The position numbers and the translations under genes were made by a program. From Olleya sp. Bg11-27 (GTDB lineage Bacteria > Bacteroidota > Bacteroidia > Flavobacteriales > Flavobacteriaceae): a stretch of DNA of 64,000 nucleotides. Positions 8,126 through 15,419 of the stretch are shown here, in pieces; position 1 is the first letter of the stretch; each line of letters begins with the position of its first letter. A model generated the notes under the pieces. It was given only the letters and a program-made list of their open reading frames with translations. It had not been told where the DNA came from and ran no database searches. The stretch spans positions 2,247,001 to 2,311,000 of the forward strand of contig NZ_CP025117.1 of the NCBI RefSeq assembly GCF_002831645.1. The letters run 5' to 3'.

Positions 8126-9118
8126 ATGAAAAAATATGTAGATGTTATCGGTATTGATGTATCTAAATTAACAATTGATGCACATATTTATAATAGAGGC
8201 GTTCATCGTGTATTTTCCAATACTTCAAAAGGTTACAAAGCACTATTATCTTGGGTCGAAAAGTACCTTGGTAAAGACCTCTGTTTTTTCTGTTTTGAGA
8301 ATACAGGTCATTACTCTACAAATCTTAGTGTTTATTTATCAGAAAACAACATAGATTATGTAGAAGAAAGTCCTTTGACCATTAAACGATCTTCCGGAAT
8401 TATTAGAGGAAAAACAGATCAGCTTGATTCCGCAATGATTGCGAGATATGCATGGCTTTACAAAGAAGAGTTGACTCTAAGTAGTCCAAAAGCGCAAGAT
8501 ATTCAAGAGTTAGGACGTTTGTTATCCTTTAGAGAACAGCTAGTACGAGACCGTACAGGTAAGATGAGTAGTCTTAAAGAAATGCAGACTTTGCTTAGTA
8601 GTCCATCGACTGATGATTGTTGTATAATTGTCAAAAAGATGATTCATTATCTTACAAAACAAATTACAACACTTGAGCAAAGTATTAAAAAACTAATACG
8701 AAGTGATGAGTTATTGGAAAAGAATTATCAGCTTTTAAATACCTTAAAAGGGGTTGGTTTAATATTATCTTGTCAATTGTTATACCACACGAACAATTTT
8801 AAGCGGTTTGATAGTTGGCGTCAGTTTTCAAGTTATTGTGGTGTAGCTCCTTTTGCGCACAGTTCAGGAACCAGTATTTACCGGAAAAACAGAATTCATA
8901 AGATAGGAGACCGGAAAATGAAAACACTCTTAACACTTGCCAGTGTTAGCGCAATACAGTGCGATAAAGAATTAAAACAGTATTACGAGAAAAAAGTTGC
9001 AGAAGGTAAACCAAAACTGGTGGCTTTAAATAATGTTAGAAATAAGATTTTGCCAAGAGCTTTCGCAGTGGTAAAAAGAGGAACACCTTATGTCGAATTA
9101 CAAAAATTTGCAGCATAA
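8126..9118 (+). CDS. IS110-family transposase (DEDD recombinase)
   Basis: The 330-aa protein begins VIGIDVSKLTIDAHI, the DEDD RuvC-like N-terminal motif. It ends with the serine-containing transposase_20 domain: LNTLKGVGLILSCQLL near residue 210 and SYCGVAPFAHSSGTSIYRK near residue 245, where SSGTS supplies the Ser. Length and domain order are normal for IS110. Recombination would be directed by the RNA encoded in the upstream left end. The gene looks intact. It is only distantly similar to the second IS110 transposase at 9543-10514. Confidence 0.92.
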   Translation: MKKYVDVIGIDVSKLTIDAHIYNRGVHRVFSNTSKGYKALLSWVEKYLGKDLCFFCFENTGHYSTNLSVYLSENNIDYVEESPLTIKRSSGIIRGKTDQLDSAMIARYAWLYKEELTLSSPKAQDIQELGRLLSFREQLVRDRTGKMSSLKEMQTLLSSPSTDDCCIIVKKMIHYLTKQITTLEQSIKKLIRSDELLEKNYQLLNTLKGVGLILSCQLLYHTNNFKRFDSWRQFSSYCGVAPFAHSSGTSIYRKNRIHKIGDRKMKTLLTLASVSAIQCDKELKQYYEKKVAEGKPKLVALNNVRNKILPRAFAVVKRGTPYVELQKFAA

Positions 9119-9151
9119 TAAAAAGGTCTTTCAATAATTAGGTTTTGACCT

Positions 9152-9273
9152 TGGAATACGTGTATCGTTCGTTGCGTGTTTCAGTACCTAATTTAGTAAA
9201 CAAAAACGAACGCGAGAAAATTCCGAAGGAATTTTCCAAATAAGCACTTGCCAAAGCAATTAATTATACACGG
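9152..9273 (+). repeat. Cassette-boundary element, copy c, middle piece
   Basis: This piece carries GGAATACGTGTATCGTTCG, a spaced inverted partner AACGAACGCGAG, the hairpin AAAATTCCGAAGGAATTTT and the stretch GCAATTAATTATACACGG. It matches copy a over the shared right half. IS110 insertions border it on both sides. Confidence 0.7.
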
Positions 9274-9309
9274 CTTAAGTTTACAATTCATTAAATTTAT
9301 ACATAAATC

Positions 9310-9465
9310 AGAAAGCACAAAAGAGAGGCATAAGGTTATTATACACGCAGAGACTTTAGATCTCGTCAACATTGAAAATTCCCTCTCTTTTTCTACCCAG
9401 ATTTCGTACAGTTCTGTGAGGCTTTTAGACCTCGATTTTAAGTCGTTGAAACTCGCGTAGTATGT
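9310..9465 (+). ncRNA. Candidate bridge RNA of IS110 element 2
   Basis: AAAAGAGAGG (9319-9328) pairs with CCTCTCTTTT (9382-9391) to close a first loop. In it, ATTATACACG (9338-9347) is identical to the left flank (9263-9272), and GTCAACA (9365-9371) pairs with TGTTGGC of the right flank (10547-10553) with one wobble. A second hairpin follows, GAGG-N6-CCTC type (9418-9433). Around it, ACAGTTCT (9408-9415) resembles the element's right end ACAGTACT (10538-10545), and TTTAAG (9437-9442) pairs with the left end CTTAAG (9274-9279). So all four guide positions expected of a bridge RNA can be assigned. A 70-codon ORF here (9248-9460) is therefore not believed. Confidence 0.7.
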
Positions 9466-9542
9466 CCTTTACTCATTTTATAATATTTAAATAAATTGGA
9501 AATCGTGAATCTTCGTTCCTTGATTTCAAAAAACACTTTGTT

Positions 9543-10514
9543 ATGAATAAAGATATAAAATATTTTGGACTTGACATCAGTCATTTAGTCTTTGATGTTA
9601 CAGATTCCGAAGGGAATTATTACCAGTTTAAAAATAGTATTTCAGGCTTTAAAAAGTATGTAAAGCTGTTAGACATTAATAGTCATTCTGTAATGGAAGC
9701 TACAGGTTATTATCATTATCAGTTGGCTTATTATTTATTTGAAAATGGTCATAAAGTATCAGTAGAAAATCCATTGTCAGTTAAACGTTTTATCCAGATG
9801 AGGCTGTCTAAAATCAAGACAGACAAAAGTGACTCTAAACTAATTTGTGACTATGCGCAACATGTAGAATTAACGTTATGGAAGGGTAGTTCCAAAGAAG
9901 TGCAAGAGTGTCTTCAAATCACCAGACCCCTTACCGTGTATACAAAGCAATGTACAATGTTAAAAAACAAACTACATGGTGAAGCTGTTTTGGGAGAACC
10001 AAGTAAAGCTGTTGTAAGATCATTAAAGCGTAGTTTAAAACACACTGAAAAAGAGCTAGAAAACTTAGAAGCACGTTTATTGCATTTGGTAAAAGAGACG
10101 CATAAAGATTTATTTACGCGTATAAAAACGATACCAGGAATTGGTAGAAAAACAGCTATTATGCTCATCGTTTTAACAGGTGGATTTGAACGTTTTTCTA
10201 GCGCAAGCGAATTATGTAGTTATGCCGGATTAACTCCTGTGATTAGGCAAAGTGGTAGTAGTGTAAAAGGGCGACCACGAATTAGTAAAATGGGCAATCA
10301 AAAACTGAGAAATTTATTGTTTATGTGCAGTTTTAGCGCTTGCAAATACAACAAAGCATGTAAAGCAATTTATGAGCGATTAGTGGCCAAAGGAAAAAGC
10401 AAAAAATTAGCCTTAATAGCGGTTTGTAATAAGCTATTAAAACAGGCATTTGCTATTGCTAAATCAGGGTTAATATTTGATAAAGAATATAAAAGTACGT
10501 TAGAGAAAAATTAA
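9543..10514 (+). CDS. IS110-family transposase (DEDD recombinase)
   Basis: The 323-aa protein starts with IKYFGLDISHLVFDV (DEDD N-terminal motif). It carries MEATGYYHYQLAYYLFENG, SVKRFIQMRLSKIKTDKSDS and the C-terminal domain TIPGIGRKTAIMLIVLTGG and SYAGLTPVIRQSGSSVKG, whose Ser residues belong to the catalytic site. The gene appears complete. It is a different lineage from element 1. The upstream non-coding region is described as its candidate bridge RNA. Confidence 0.92.
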   Translation: MNKDIKYFGLDISHLVFDVTDSEGNYYQFKNSISGFKKYVKLLDINSHSVMEATGYYHYQLAYYLFENGHKVSVENPLSVKRFIQMRLSKIKTDKSDSKLICDYAQHVELTLWKGSSKEVQECLQITRPLTVYTKQCTMLKNKLHGEAVLGEPSKAVVRSLKRSLKHTEKELENLEARLLHLVKETHKDLFTRIKTIPGIGRKTAIMLIVLTGGFERFSSASELCSYAGLTPVIRQSGSSVKGRPRISKMGNQKLRNLLFMCSFSACKYNKACKAIYERLVAKGKSKKLALIAVCNKLLKQAFAIAKSGLIFDKEYKSTLEKN

Positions 10515-10545
10515 TGACATTTTACTTGTTTTTTAACACAGTACT

Positions 10546-10558
10546 TTGTTGGCAGTAG
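10546..10558 (+). repeat. Cassette-boundary element, copy c, right end
   Basis: TTGTTGGCAGTAG is the terminal part of copy c and equals the right end of copy a (4887-4898). It lies next to the 3' end of the antitoxin gene, so the HigBA pair starts where the element ends. Confidence 0.7.
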
Positions 10559-10562
10559 TAAT

Positions 10563-11144
10563 TTACGCTATTGCTAAATCGTCTTTACTTAATTTCAGTT
10601 TTGGATTGTCTAATTTTTTTATAGTTGCTCTAATTTTTACTCTATCAGATTGAGGTAAAAAAGTAGGAACTAAATCAGTTAAATTAATTTTTAAAATTCT
10701 ATTGATGACAATCAAATCTTTTAAGGAAAAAGGACTTACACCATTTATAAGTTCAGAAATATAGGATTTGCTTTGATGTCCCAAAACTTTTCCAAAATCT
10801 TGTTGTGTTAGATTTAAGTTCTTTAATTTTTTTCGGATAAGCTCTTTTCTTCGTTGTATAAACAACCGCTCTTTTTCGGCTATCAATTCCGCAACGTCGC
10901 TTTCACGTAATTTTTTGTCAGAAATATTAGATTCGGCACTCCAATTTTGATTTTCGTACTGCTCAATTAAATCTCTTAATTTTTTTCTAACAGATTTGAA
11001 TTTTGGATTTTCCTTTGAAAGTACACGCAATTTTCTGTCCGCAATCATTGCTCTTTCAAAATCCAATTCATTTAGGATTTTCCCATTTTCAATTAGTTCT
11101 GATATGTCGAATTGTGTTTTCATAATCTTATCTTTTAAATCCAA
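10563..11144 (-). CDS. higA: HigA-like antitoxin, XRE-type HTH
   Basis: The 193-aa protein has an XRE-type helix-turn-helix at about residues 105-160 (LNLTQQDFGKVLGHQSKSY, ISELINGVSPFSLKDLIVIN). The helical N-terminal part may bind the toxin. The gene follows the toxin gene with a 10-bp overlap (toxin first, antitoxin second), the order typical of higBA. A start at the second Met (11123) would remove the overlap. The protein probably neutralises HigB and represses the shared promoter through the palindrome at 11497-11519. Confidence 0.8.
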   Translation of the reverse strand: MDLKDKIMKTQFDISELIENGKILNELDFERAMIADRKLRVLSKENPKFKSVRKKLRDLIEQYENQNWSAESNISDKKLRESDVAELIAEKERLFIQRRKELIRKKLKNLNLTQQDFGKVLGHQSKSYISELINGVSPFSLKDLIVINRILKINLTDLVPTFLPQSDRVKIRATIKKLDNPKLKLSKDDLAIA

Positions 11145-11473
11145 TCATTAGAGTTTAACCATTTTTTAATAGTATTTCTATTTTTTTTAAATGTTGTTTC
11201 ATATTCTTGGTGTGTTCCTACCCAAACAGCAGTAGCTTCATTGTCATCAAACTCAATCAAAATCATTGTTCTGTGAATATTGATGTTGAAAAAGTAAAAT
11301 CCATCGCTATGAACGTTATCTGCATCTTTTCTTGTCTTATTCAGTTCAGTTTGATTCTTCCAATTATTCTCATCAATATCTTTAATCAGTTGGTCGATAG
11401 CTTTGGTCAAAGGAATATTTCCTCTGTTCTTTCTTTTAAGCTTTTCTAATATTTTCTTATTGGTCAGTCTCAT
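11135..11473 (-). CDS. higB: HigB-type mRNA interferase toxin
   Basis: The 112-aa protein belongs to the HigB_toxin group of the RelE superfamily. Landmarks are NVHSDGFYFFNINIHRTMIL and AVWVGTHQEYETTFKKN near the C-terminus, where the basic and aromatic residues expected for ribosome-dependent mRNA cleavage lie. I start it at the ATG at 11473. The TTG at 11485 overlaps a TATATTTG -7 box and so should be upstream of, or at, the transcription start. The toxin-antitoxin pair lies between a GGCAGTAG end (10551-10558) and a related CTGCTAAC end (about 11539-11546). Confidence 0.82.
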   Translation of the reverse strand: MRLTNKKILEKLKRKNRGNIPLTKAIDQLIKDIDENNWKNQTELNKTRKDADNVHSDGFYFFNINIHRTMILIEFDDNEATAVWVGTHQEYETTFKKNRNTIKKWLNSNDWI

Positions 11474-11481
11474 CTGCGATT

Positions 11482-11519
11482 GCAAATATATAAAAAAAGT
11501 TCGAATAATTACCGAACTT
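11482..11519 (-). promoter_or_regulatory. higBA promoter and operator
   Basis: A perfect inverted repeat, AAGTTCG-N9-CGAACTT (11497-11519), lies just upstream of a TATATTTG box (minus strand, 11482-11489), which fits the Bacteroidota -7 consensus TAnnTTTG. The palindrome would cover the upstream promoter element, as expected for autorepression by HigA. The untranslated leader would be very short. Confidence 0.6.
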
Positions 11520-11534
11520 TGTGGAGTTTCTTTT

Positions 11535-11560
11535 ATTGCTGCTAACTAGTTATATGGTGA
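11535..11560 (-). repeat. Possible cassette-boundary element, copy d (degenerate)
   Basis: ATTGCTGCTAACTAGTTATATGG resembles the inverted end TTACTGCCAACGTCTAGGCTATGG of copy b. It marks the right border of the HigBA unit. Only this end is recognisable, so the call is weak. Confidence 0.4.
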
Positions 11561-11625
11561 CTAAAGTACTAAATATCCCCTAAATATTACGGGATATGAG
11601 GAAGTTTTGTTCCTGATTTCGGTTT

Positions 11626-12930
11626 TTAACTAACGGCTGCTTTGTATACTTTTAGGCAGCGTTCTCTAGCTTCTTTATGATCTACTATAGGTTGTGGATA
11701 GGTTAATTCTTGATAATCTGGTACCCATTGCTTTATGTAGTCATGTTGTTTATCAAACTTATCAATCTGTGTTGTAGGATTAAAAATTCTGAAGTAAGGA
11801 GACGCATCAACACCAGAACCAGCAACCCATTGCCAATTACCCACATTGCTAGATAGGTCAAAATCATGTAGTTTTTCTGCAAAATAGGCTTCTCCCCAGC
11901 GCCAATCAATTAGTAAGTGCTTACATAAAAAACTGCCCACTAGCATACGGATGCGATTATGCATAAAACCAGTTTGATTAAGCTGTCGCATACCGGCATC
12001 AACTAATGGGTATCCTGTTTTACCTTCGCACCAAGCTTTAAACTCGACGTCGTTATTTCGCCATTCAATTCGGTCGTATTTAGCTTTAAAAGCATCTTTA
12101 TAGGTATGCGGGAAATGCCATAAGATTTGCATAAAAAACTCGCGCCAAATTAACTCTTGCCAGAATATTTCATTTTTTTCGGCAATAGCCTTTTTTACCA
12201 TTTTTCTAACACTGACTGTCCCGAAACGTAAATGAGGGCCTAATTTGGATGTTGTATCTTTTGCTGGAAAATTTCGAGTGGCTTCATAATTTTGAATTAA
12301 AGCAGGGGTTACCGTGTAATCTTCTATATTTTGAGAGGCTGGTTTAAAACCGATGTCTGTTAAAGTAACGTTTGGTAATTTGGAGTCGGAGACTAAGTTA
12401 TTTAAGATAGGCGCTATGTCGTGTATTTTTAATTCTTGCGCTTTAAAGGTTGCTTTCCAAAGGCGCATGTAGGGTGTGTAAACCATATACGGTTTGCCAT
12501 CTTTTTTTACAACCTCATCTTTTTCAAAGATCACCTGATCTTTAAAGGTTTTTAGTTGTATGTTTTGCTCTAAAAGTTGCACTTTAATTTCGGAATCACG
12601 TGTAGTAGCATACGGTTCATAATCATGATTGGTAAAAACGGTAGCAATAGTATAGTCTTTAGCTAACGTCTTAAAAGTACTTTCGGGTGTTCCGTAAAAC
12701 ACAGCAATACTACTATCATGTTTATCTTGAAGCGTACGACGCATCTTTTGAAGCGTTTCAAATATAAAAGTAACACGTGCATCGTCTTCGGGAAGTTGAT
12801 CTAAAATATTTGGATCAAAAATAAAAATAGGGAGTACAGGATGGTCAGAGTGCAGGGCATTATATAAGCCAACATTATCATCTAATCTTAAATCCCGTCT
12901 AAACCAAAATATATTTACAGGTGTTTTCAT
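11626..12930 (-). CDS. phrB: Deoxyribodipyrimidine photolyase (class I)
   Basis: The 434-aa protein has the N-terminal antenna domain start IFWFRRDLRLDDNVGL. The C-terminal FAD domain has WREFFMQILWHFPH, GYPLVDAGMRQLNQTGFMHN and LSSNVGNWQWVAGSGVDASP, then YFRIFNPTTQIDKFD. These are the signatures of class I CPD photolyases, which use reduced FAD and blue light to split pyrimidine dimers. It is slightly shorter than the roughly 470-aa Escherichia coli enzyme. It is the last gene of a minus-strand run with SRPBCC, TspO, peroxidase and SDR genes, spaced by only 3-10 bp, so it is probably expressed with them. Confidence 0.93.
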   Translation of the reverse strand: MKTPVNIFWFRRDLRLDDNVGLYNALHSDHPVLPIFIFDPNILDQLPEDDARVTFIFETLQKMRRTLQDKHDSSIAVFYGTPESTFKTLAKDYTIATVFTNHDYEPYATTRDSEIKVQLLEQNIQLKTFKDQVIFEKDEVVKKDGKPYMVYTPYMRLWKATFKAQELKIHDIAPILNNLVSDSKLPNVTLTDIGFKPASQNIEDYTVTPALIQNYEATRNFPAKDTTSKLGPHLRFGTVSVRKMVKKAIAEKNEIFWQELIWREFFMQILWHFPHTYKDAFKAKYDRIEWRNNDVEFKAWCEGKTGYPLVDAGMRQLNQTGFMHNRIRMLVGSFLCKHLLIDWRWGEAYFAEKLHDFDLSSNVGNWQWVAGSGVDASPYFRIFNPTTQIDKFDKQHDYIKQWVPDYQELTYPQPIVDHKEARERCLKVYKAAVS

Positions 12931-12933
12931 GTA

Positions 12934-13395
12934 TTAATACTTTCCAAAAAGTTGTTCTAATTTATGTGTTCTATAATTAAAAATTTCTTCTAATTTAGGT
13001 TTTACTATTATAGGATGCATTAGTTGACCTAAAACACCCATAGGGATTTTATAATCAATGATGTCTTCCATCTCTACACCGCCATCAATTTCTTTTATAA
13101 AATGTTTGTGGTGCCACAAAGCGTAGGGGCCAAAGCGCTGCTCGTCAACAAAATATTCGCCTTCTTTACTATGTGTAATCTCAGTTACCCATTTAGTTTT
13201 GATGCCTAAGACAGGTGTGACAATATATTGAATAATTTGTCCTGCAAACATTGGTCTGTCCGCTCCAGATAAAATGTTAAAACCCATGTATTCTGGAGTT
13301 ATCGCTTTTAAATTTTTAGGATCAGACAAAAAGGCCCAAGCTTGTGCTTTTGTAATTGGTAAATTTTGTTTTTTATGTAATCGGTATATTTTCAT
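12934..13395 (-). CDS. SRPBCC-family protein
   Basis: The 153-aa protein has the pattern of START/SRPBCC ligand-binding folds: LPITKAQAWAFLSDPKNLK, then ITPEYMGFNIL, and WVTEITHSKEGEYFVDEQRF. There is no signal peptide. Proteins of this type are common next to photolyase genes in light-induced clusters, but their ligand is unknown. It lies 3 bp upstream of the photolyase gene and 9 bp after the TspO gene. Confidence 0.75.
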   Translation of the reverse strand: MKIYRLHKKQNLPITKAQAWAFLSDPKNLKAITPEYMGFNILSGADRPMFAGQIIQYIVTPVLGIKTKWVTEITHSKEGEYFVDEQRFGPYALWHHKHFIKEIDGGVEMEDIIDYKIPMGVLGQLMHPIIVKPKLEEIFNYRTHKLEQLFGKY

Positions 13396-13404
13396 AACTA
13401 GTGT

Positions 13405-13866
13405 CTAATTATTTAATAAAATGTATGCATTTAGTGACGTCGCAATTAATAGCCATACCATATAAGGTAGAAGTAAATAGCTTAAGTTGTTTAGGATTTT
13501 TTTATACTTAAAAAAGAAATAGAAAATGACTAGGGTTAAACTGCTAATCGCTATTAATCCTAATAAAACAAAGTGTTGATTAAAAAACAGAAAGTTCCAA
13601 ATACTGTTTAAAAAGACCTGTAATACAAAGATTAGTTTAAGGTTTAGTGTATTACTTTTATTAAATAAATAAGCTAAATAAACAGAGAAGCAAATCATTA
13701 TTATGGTCCATGCTGCTCCAAAAACCCAACCTTGTGGCGTCCAAGGCGCGCGATTTAAGTTAGTGTACCAATCGGATGATGGGCCATTACCCATGAGATA
13801 GCTCCCAAGTGCTAAACTCCCGAAGTTGATACATAAAAAGAAAACTAATGGTTTTAATAATTTCAT
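13405..13866 (-). CDS. tspO: TspO/MBR family membrane protein
   Basis: The 153-aa protein is hydrophobic with about five transmembrane helices and the tryptophan-rich signature YTNLNRAPWTPQGWVFGAAWT. Bacterial TspO binds or photo-oxidises porphyrins such as protoporphyrin IX and is tied to light and oxygen responses in photosynthetic bacteria. Its start overlaps the upstream peroxidase stop by 4 bp (ATGA-type coupling). Placement in a photolyase/cryptochrome block fits a role in photo-oxidative stress. Confidence 0.88.
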   Translation of the reverse strand: MKLLKPLVFFLCINFGSLALGSYLMGNGPSSDWYTNLNRAPWTPQGWVFGAAWTIIMICFSVYLAYLFNKSNTLNLKLIFVLQVFLNSIWNFLFFNQHFVLLGLIAISSLTLVIFYFFFKYKKILNNLSYLLLPYMVWLLIATSLNAYILLNN

Positions 13867-14405
13867 TTTAAATATTTAATAATTTTAGAACTATTAGGCG
13901 TTGTAGTAGAGTAGAAGTAGTCTAATAGTTTACCGTCTGGACTAACCATATACTTTTGGAAATTCCATTTTACAGAAGAACTACTTTTACCATTTTTGCT
14001 AGCTTTAGTTAACCAAGCATACAAAGGGTGTTGTTGTTTTCCTTTAACATCTATTTTTTCTGTAATTAAAAAGGAGACCCCATAATTGACCTCACAAAAG
14101 ACTTCAATAGCATCTGCATTACCAGGTTCTTGACTTCCAAATTGATTACAAGGCACACCAATGACTGTTAGTGTCTCGCTATAGTTTTCTTGTAACTCTT
14201 GTAGTGCTTTATATTGTGGTGTAAATCCACATTTTGAAGCCACATTAACAAATAGTATATGTTTTCCTTTAAAGGTTTTTAAATCGATAGGTTTACCTTG
14301 TAAGTTATTAATCGTAATATCATAAATACTTGGTAGCGTATTCAAATCTATGGCAACGGTGTTTTTAGAGAATAGGGTAGCAATAAAGGCTTTAAATGGA
14401 TTCAT
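13863..14405 (-). CDS. Glutathione peroxidase-like thiol peroxidase
   Basis: The 180-aa protein has the three GPx boxes: FVNVASKCGFTPQYKALQEL with the peroxidatic Cys, VIGVPCNQFGSQEPGN with the catalytic Gln and a second Cys, and SSVKWNFQKYMVSPDG with the catalytic Trp-Asn. The Cys version instead of selenocysteine is normal in bacteria, and many such enzymes use thioredoxin. The first 25 residues (FKAFIATLFSKNTVAIDL) form an extension before the core. The neighbours suggest defence against light-driven peroxides. Confidence 0.88.
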   Translation of the reverse strand: MNPFKAFIATLFSKNTVAIDLNTLPSIYDITINNLQGKPIDLKTFKGKHILFVNVASKCGFTPQYKALQELQENYSETLTVIGVPCNQFGSQEPGNADAIEVFCEVNYGVSFLITEKIDVKGKQQHPLYAWLTKASKNGKSSSSVKWNFQKYMVSPDGKLLDYFYSTTTPNSSKIIKYLK

Positions 14406-14408
14406 AAT

Positions 14409-15092
14409 TTATATTTTAAAACTAACAATACCACAATCCATTTCAAAAATTTGTCCAGAGATTGAGGCTGCTTTTTCTGAAGTTAAAAACTGTGCCATAT
14501 CCGCAACTTCTTGTGGGTTTAAAAACTTTTTAAGTGGGTGACGTTCGGTGATGTTTTCAATCATTTTCTCGTTACGAAGTAATTTAGAGGCTAAAGCGGT
14601 GTCCGTAACAGTGGGTGCAATACCATTAATTCTAACCGTTGGTGCTAGTTCTGCTCCAACAGATTTAATGAGACCTTCTACTGCGCTTTTGGAAGCAGCT
14701 ACGCTAGCATGAAAGGGCATTCCTAATTTTGTTGCTACTGTACTAAATAATACAATAGAGGGTTGGTGTCCTTTTTTTAATGGTGCTAAATAGTGTTGAA
14801 TTGCTTTTACTGCACCTATCACGTTAATTTCAAAGTCAGCTCTAAAGTCGTCTAATTTTAATCGTGTTATGGGTTTTAAGTTTATGCTACCAGGACAATA
14901 AATTAATGTATCTACTTCTTCTAGTTCTGGTAGGTCTTCCGTTAATACATCACACGTGTAATGTGTTAAGTTGTCATGCGTAAAGTCTGGTGCGGTGCGA
15001 CTTATATTACTGACTTTATGCGTGTCTAAAAACGTTTGTGTAATGGCTTTTCCAATACCTTTACTACCACCAATGATTACTAAATTTTTCAT
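14409..15092 (-). CDS. SDR-family oxidoreductase, atypical active site
   Basis: The start is set at the ATG at 15092, because MKNLVIIGGSKGIGKAI places the glycine-rich NAD(P) motif at the N-terminus; the upstream extension is unlike the family. The protein has 227 aa. DVLTEDLPELEEVDTLIYCPG and IVLFSTVATKLGMPFH follow the Rossmann fold, and the catalytic helix reads ASVAASKSAVEGL. The Tyr of the usual YxxxK is replaced by Val while Lys is kept, so normal dehydrogenase chemistry is doubtful. It lies 3 bp upstream of the peroxidase gene and heads that run. Confidence 0.82.
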   Translation of the reverse strand: MKNLVIIGGSKGIGKAITQTFLDTHKVSNISRTAPDFTHDNLTHYTCDVLTEDLPELEEVDTLIYCPGSINLKPITRLKLDDFRADFEINVIGAVKAIQHYLAPLKKGHQPSIVLFSTVATKLGMPFHASVAASKSAVEGLIKSVGAELAPTVRINGIAPTVTDTALASKLLRNEKMIENITERHPLKKFLNPQEVADMAQFLTSEKAASISGQIFEMDCGIVSFKI

Positions 15093-15119
15093 GCTTTTTT
15101 TAGATTTTAGGTATAAAAA

Positions 15120-15161
15120 AAGTGGTATCAACAAGATTGCTCTTATTAATTAATACCACTT
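15120..15161 (-). terminator. Hairpin terminator between 15191 gene and SDR
   Basis: AAGTGGTAT (15120-15128) pairs with ATACCACTT (15153-15161). On the minus strand the stem is followed by a T-run (complement of 15114-15120). It lies just downstream of the 74-aa gene and only 28 bp before the SDR start, so it may terminate or attenuate read-through from folE into the SDR-photolyase run. Confidence 0.65.
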
Positions 15162-15190
15162 AATATGTAATTTAGATAGTTGTCTACAGC

Positions 15191-15415
15191 TTATGCTGCA
15201 GATGGTCTTCCTTTTAATCGCTTTTCAATTTTCTGTTTAATCACAGTTAAGGCCTTCATAATATCCATTAATTTTGGATCTTTGTTTTCCTTGTAAAGCT
15301 CATTAACACCAAGAATTAAATCCTTCGCTTCTCTTGAAGCAAGAATACGATCGCTGGTTGTAATAAACTTGTGCTTTCTTTCTGAAAATTCTATTGCTTT
15401 GTCTACGATACTCAT
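15191..15415 (-). CDS. Small conserved helical protein
   Basis: The 74-aa protein is strongly helical and charged (IVDKAIEFSERKHKFITTSD, LMDIMKALTVIKQKIEKRL), with no signal peptide and no family that I recognise. It follows folE by 4 bp, so it is almost surely cotranscribed with it and ends at the hairpin at 15120-15161. The function is unknown. Confidence 0.6.
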   Translation of the reverse strand: MSIVDKAIEFSERKHKFITTSDRILASREAKDLILGVNELYKENKDPKLMDIMKALTVIKQKIEKRLKGRPSAA

Positions 15416-15419
15416 AATG

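Larger units (their letters stand above)
7899..9151 (+). mobile_element. IS110-family element 1
   Basis: The limits are set from the flanks: cassette element sequence stops at about 7898 and resumes at about 9152. A CT dinucleotide at each limit (7899-7900, 9150-9151) fits an IS110-type core, but the exact core is uncertain. The element has a non-coding left end of about 225 bp followed by the transposase gene at 8126-9118 and no terminal inverted repeats, as expected for this family. Confidence 0.7.
9274..10545 (+). mobile_element. IS110-family element 2
   Basis: Cassette element sequence is interrupted between ATTATACACGG (ends 9273) and TTGTTGGCAGTAG (starts 10546). A CT dinucleotide is present at both limits (9274-9275, 10544-10545), which fits one core on each side of an IS110. 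The element is about 1.27 kb, with about 270 bp of non-coding left end and a transposase at 9543-10514. Confidence 0.75.

Noticed and set aside
9248-9460. 70-aa ORF upstream of the second IS110 transposase
   Set aside because: It lies over the folded non-coding left end with guide matches to flanks and ends. It has no protein signature and starts in the cassette element.
4832-11560. Integron with attC sites
   Set aside because: The elements lie in alternating orientation, the ends do not match attC core sites well and no integron integrase is in the window.
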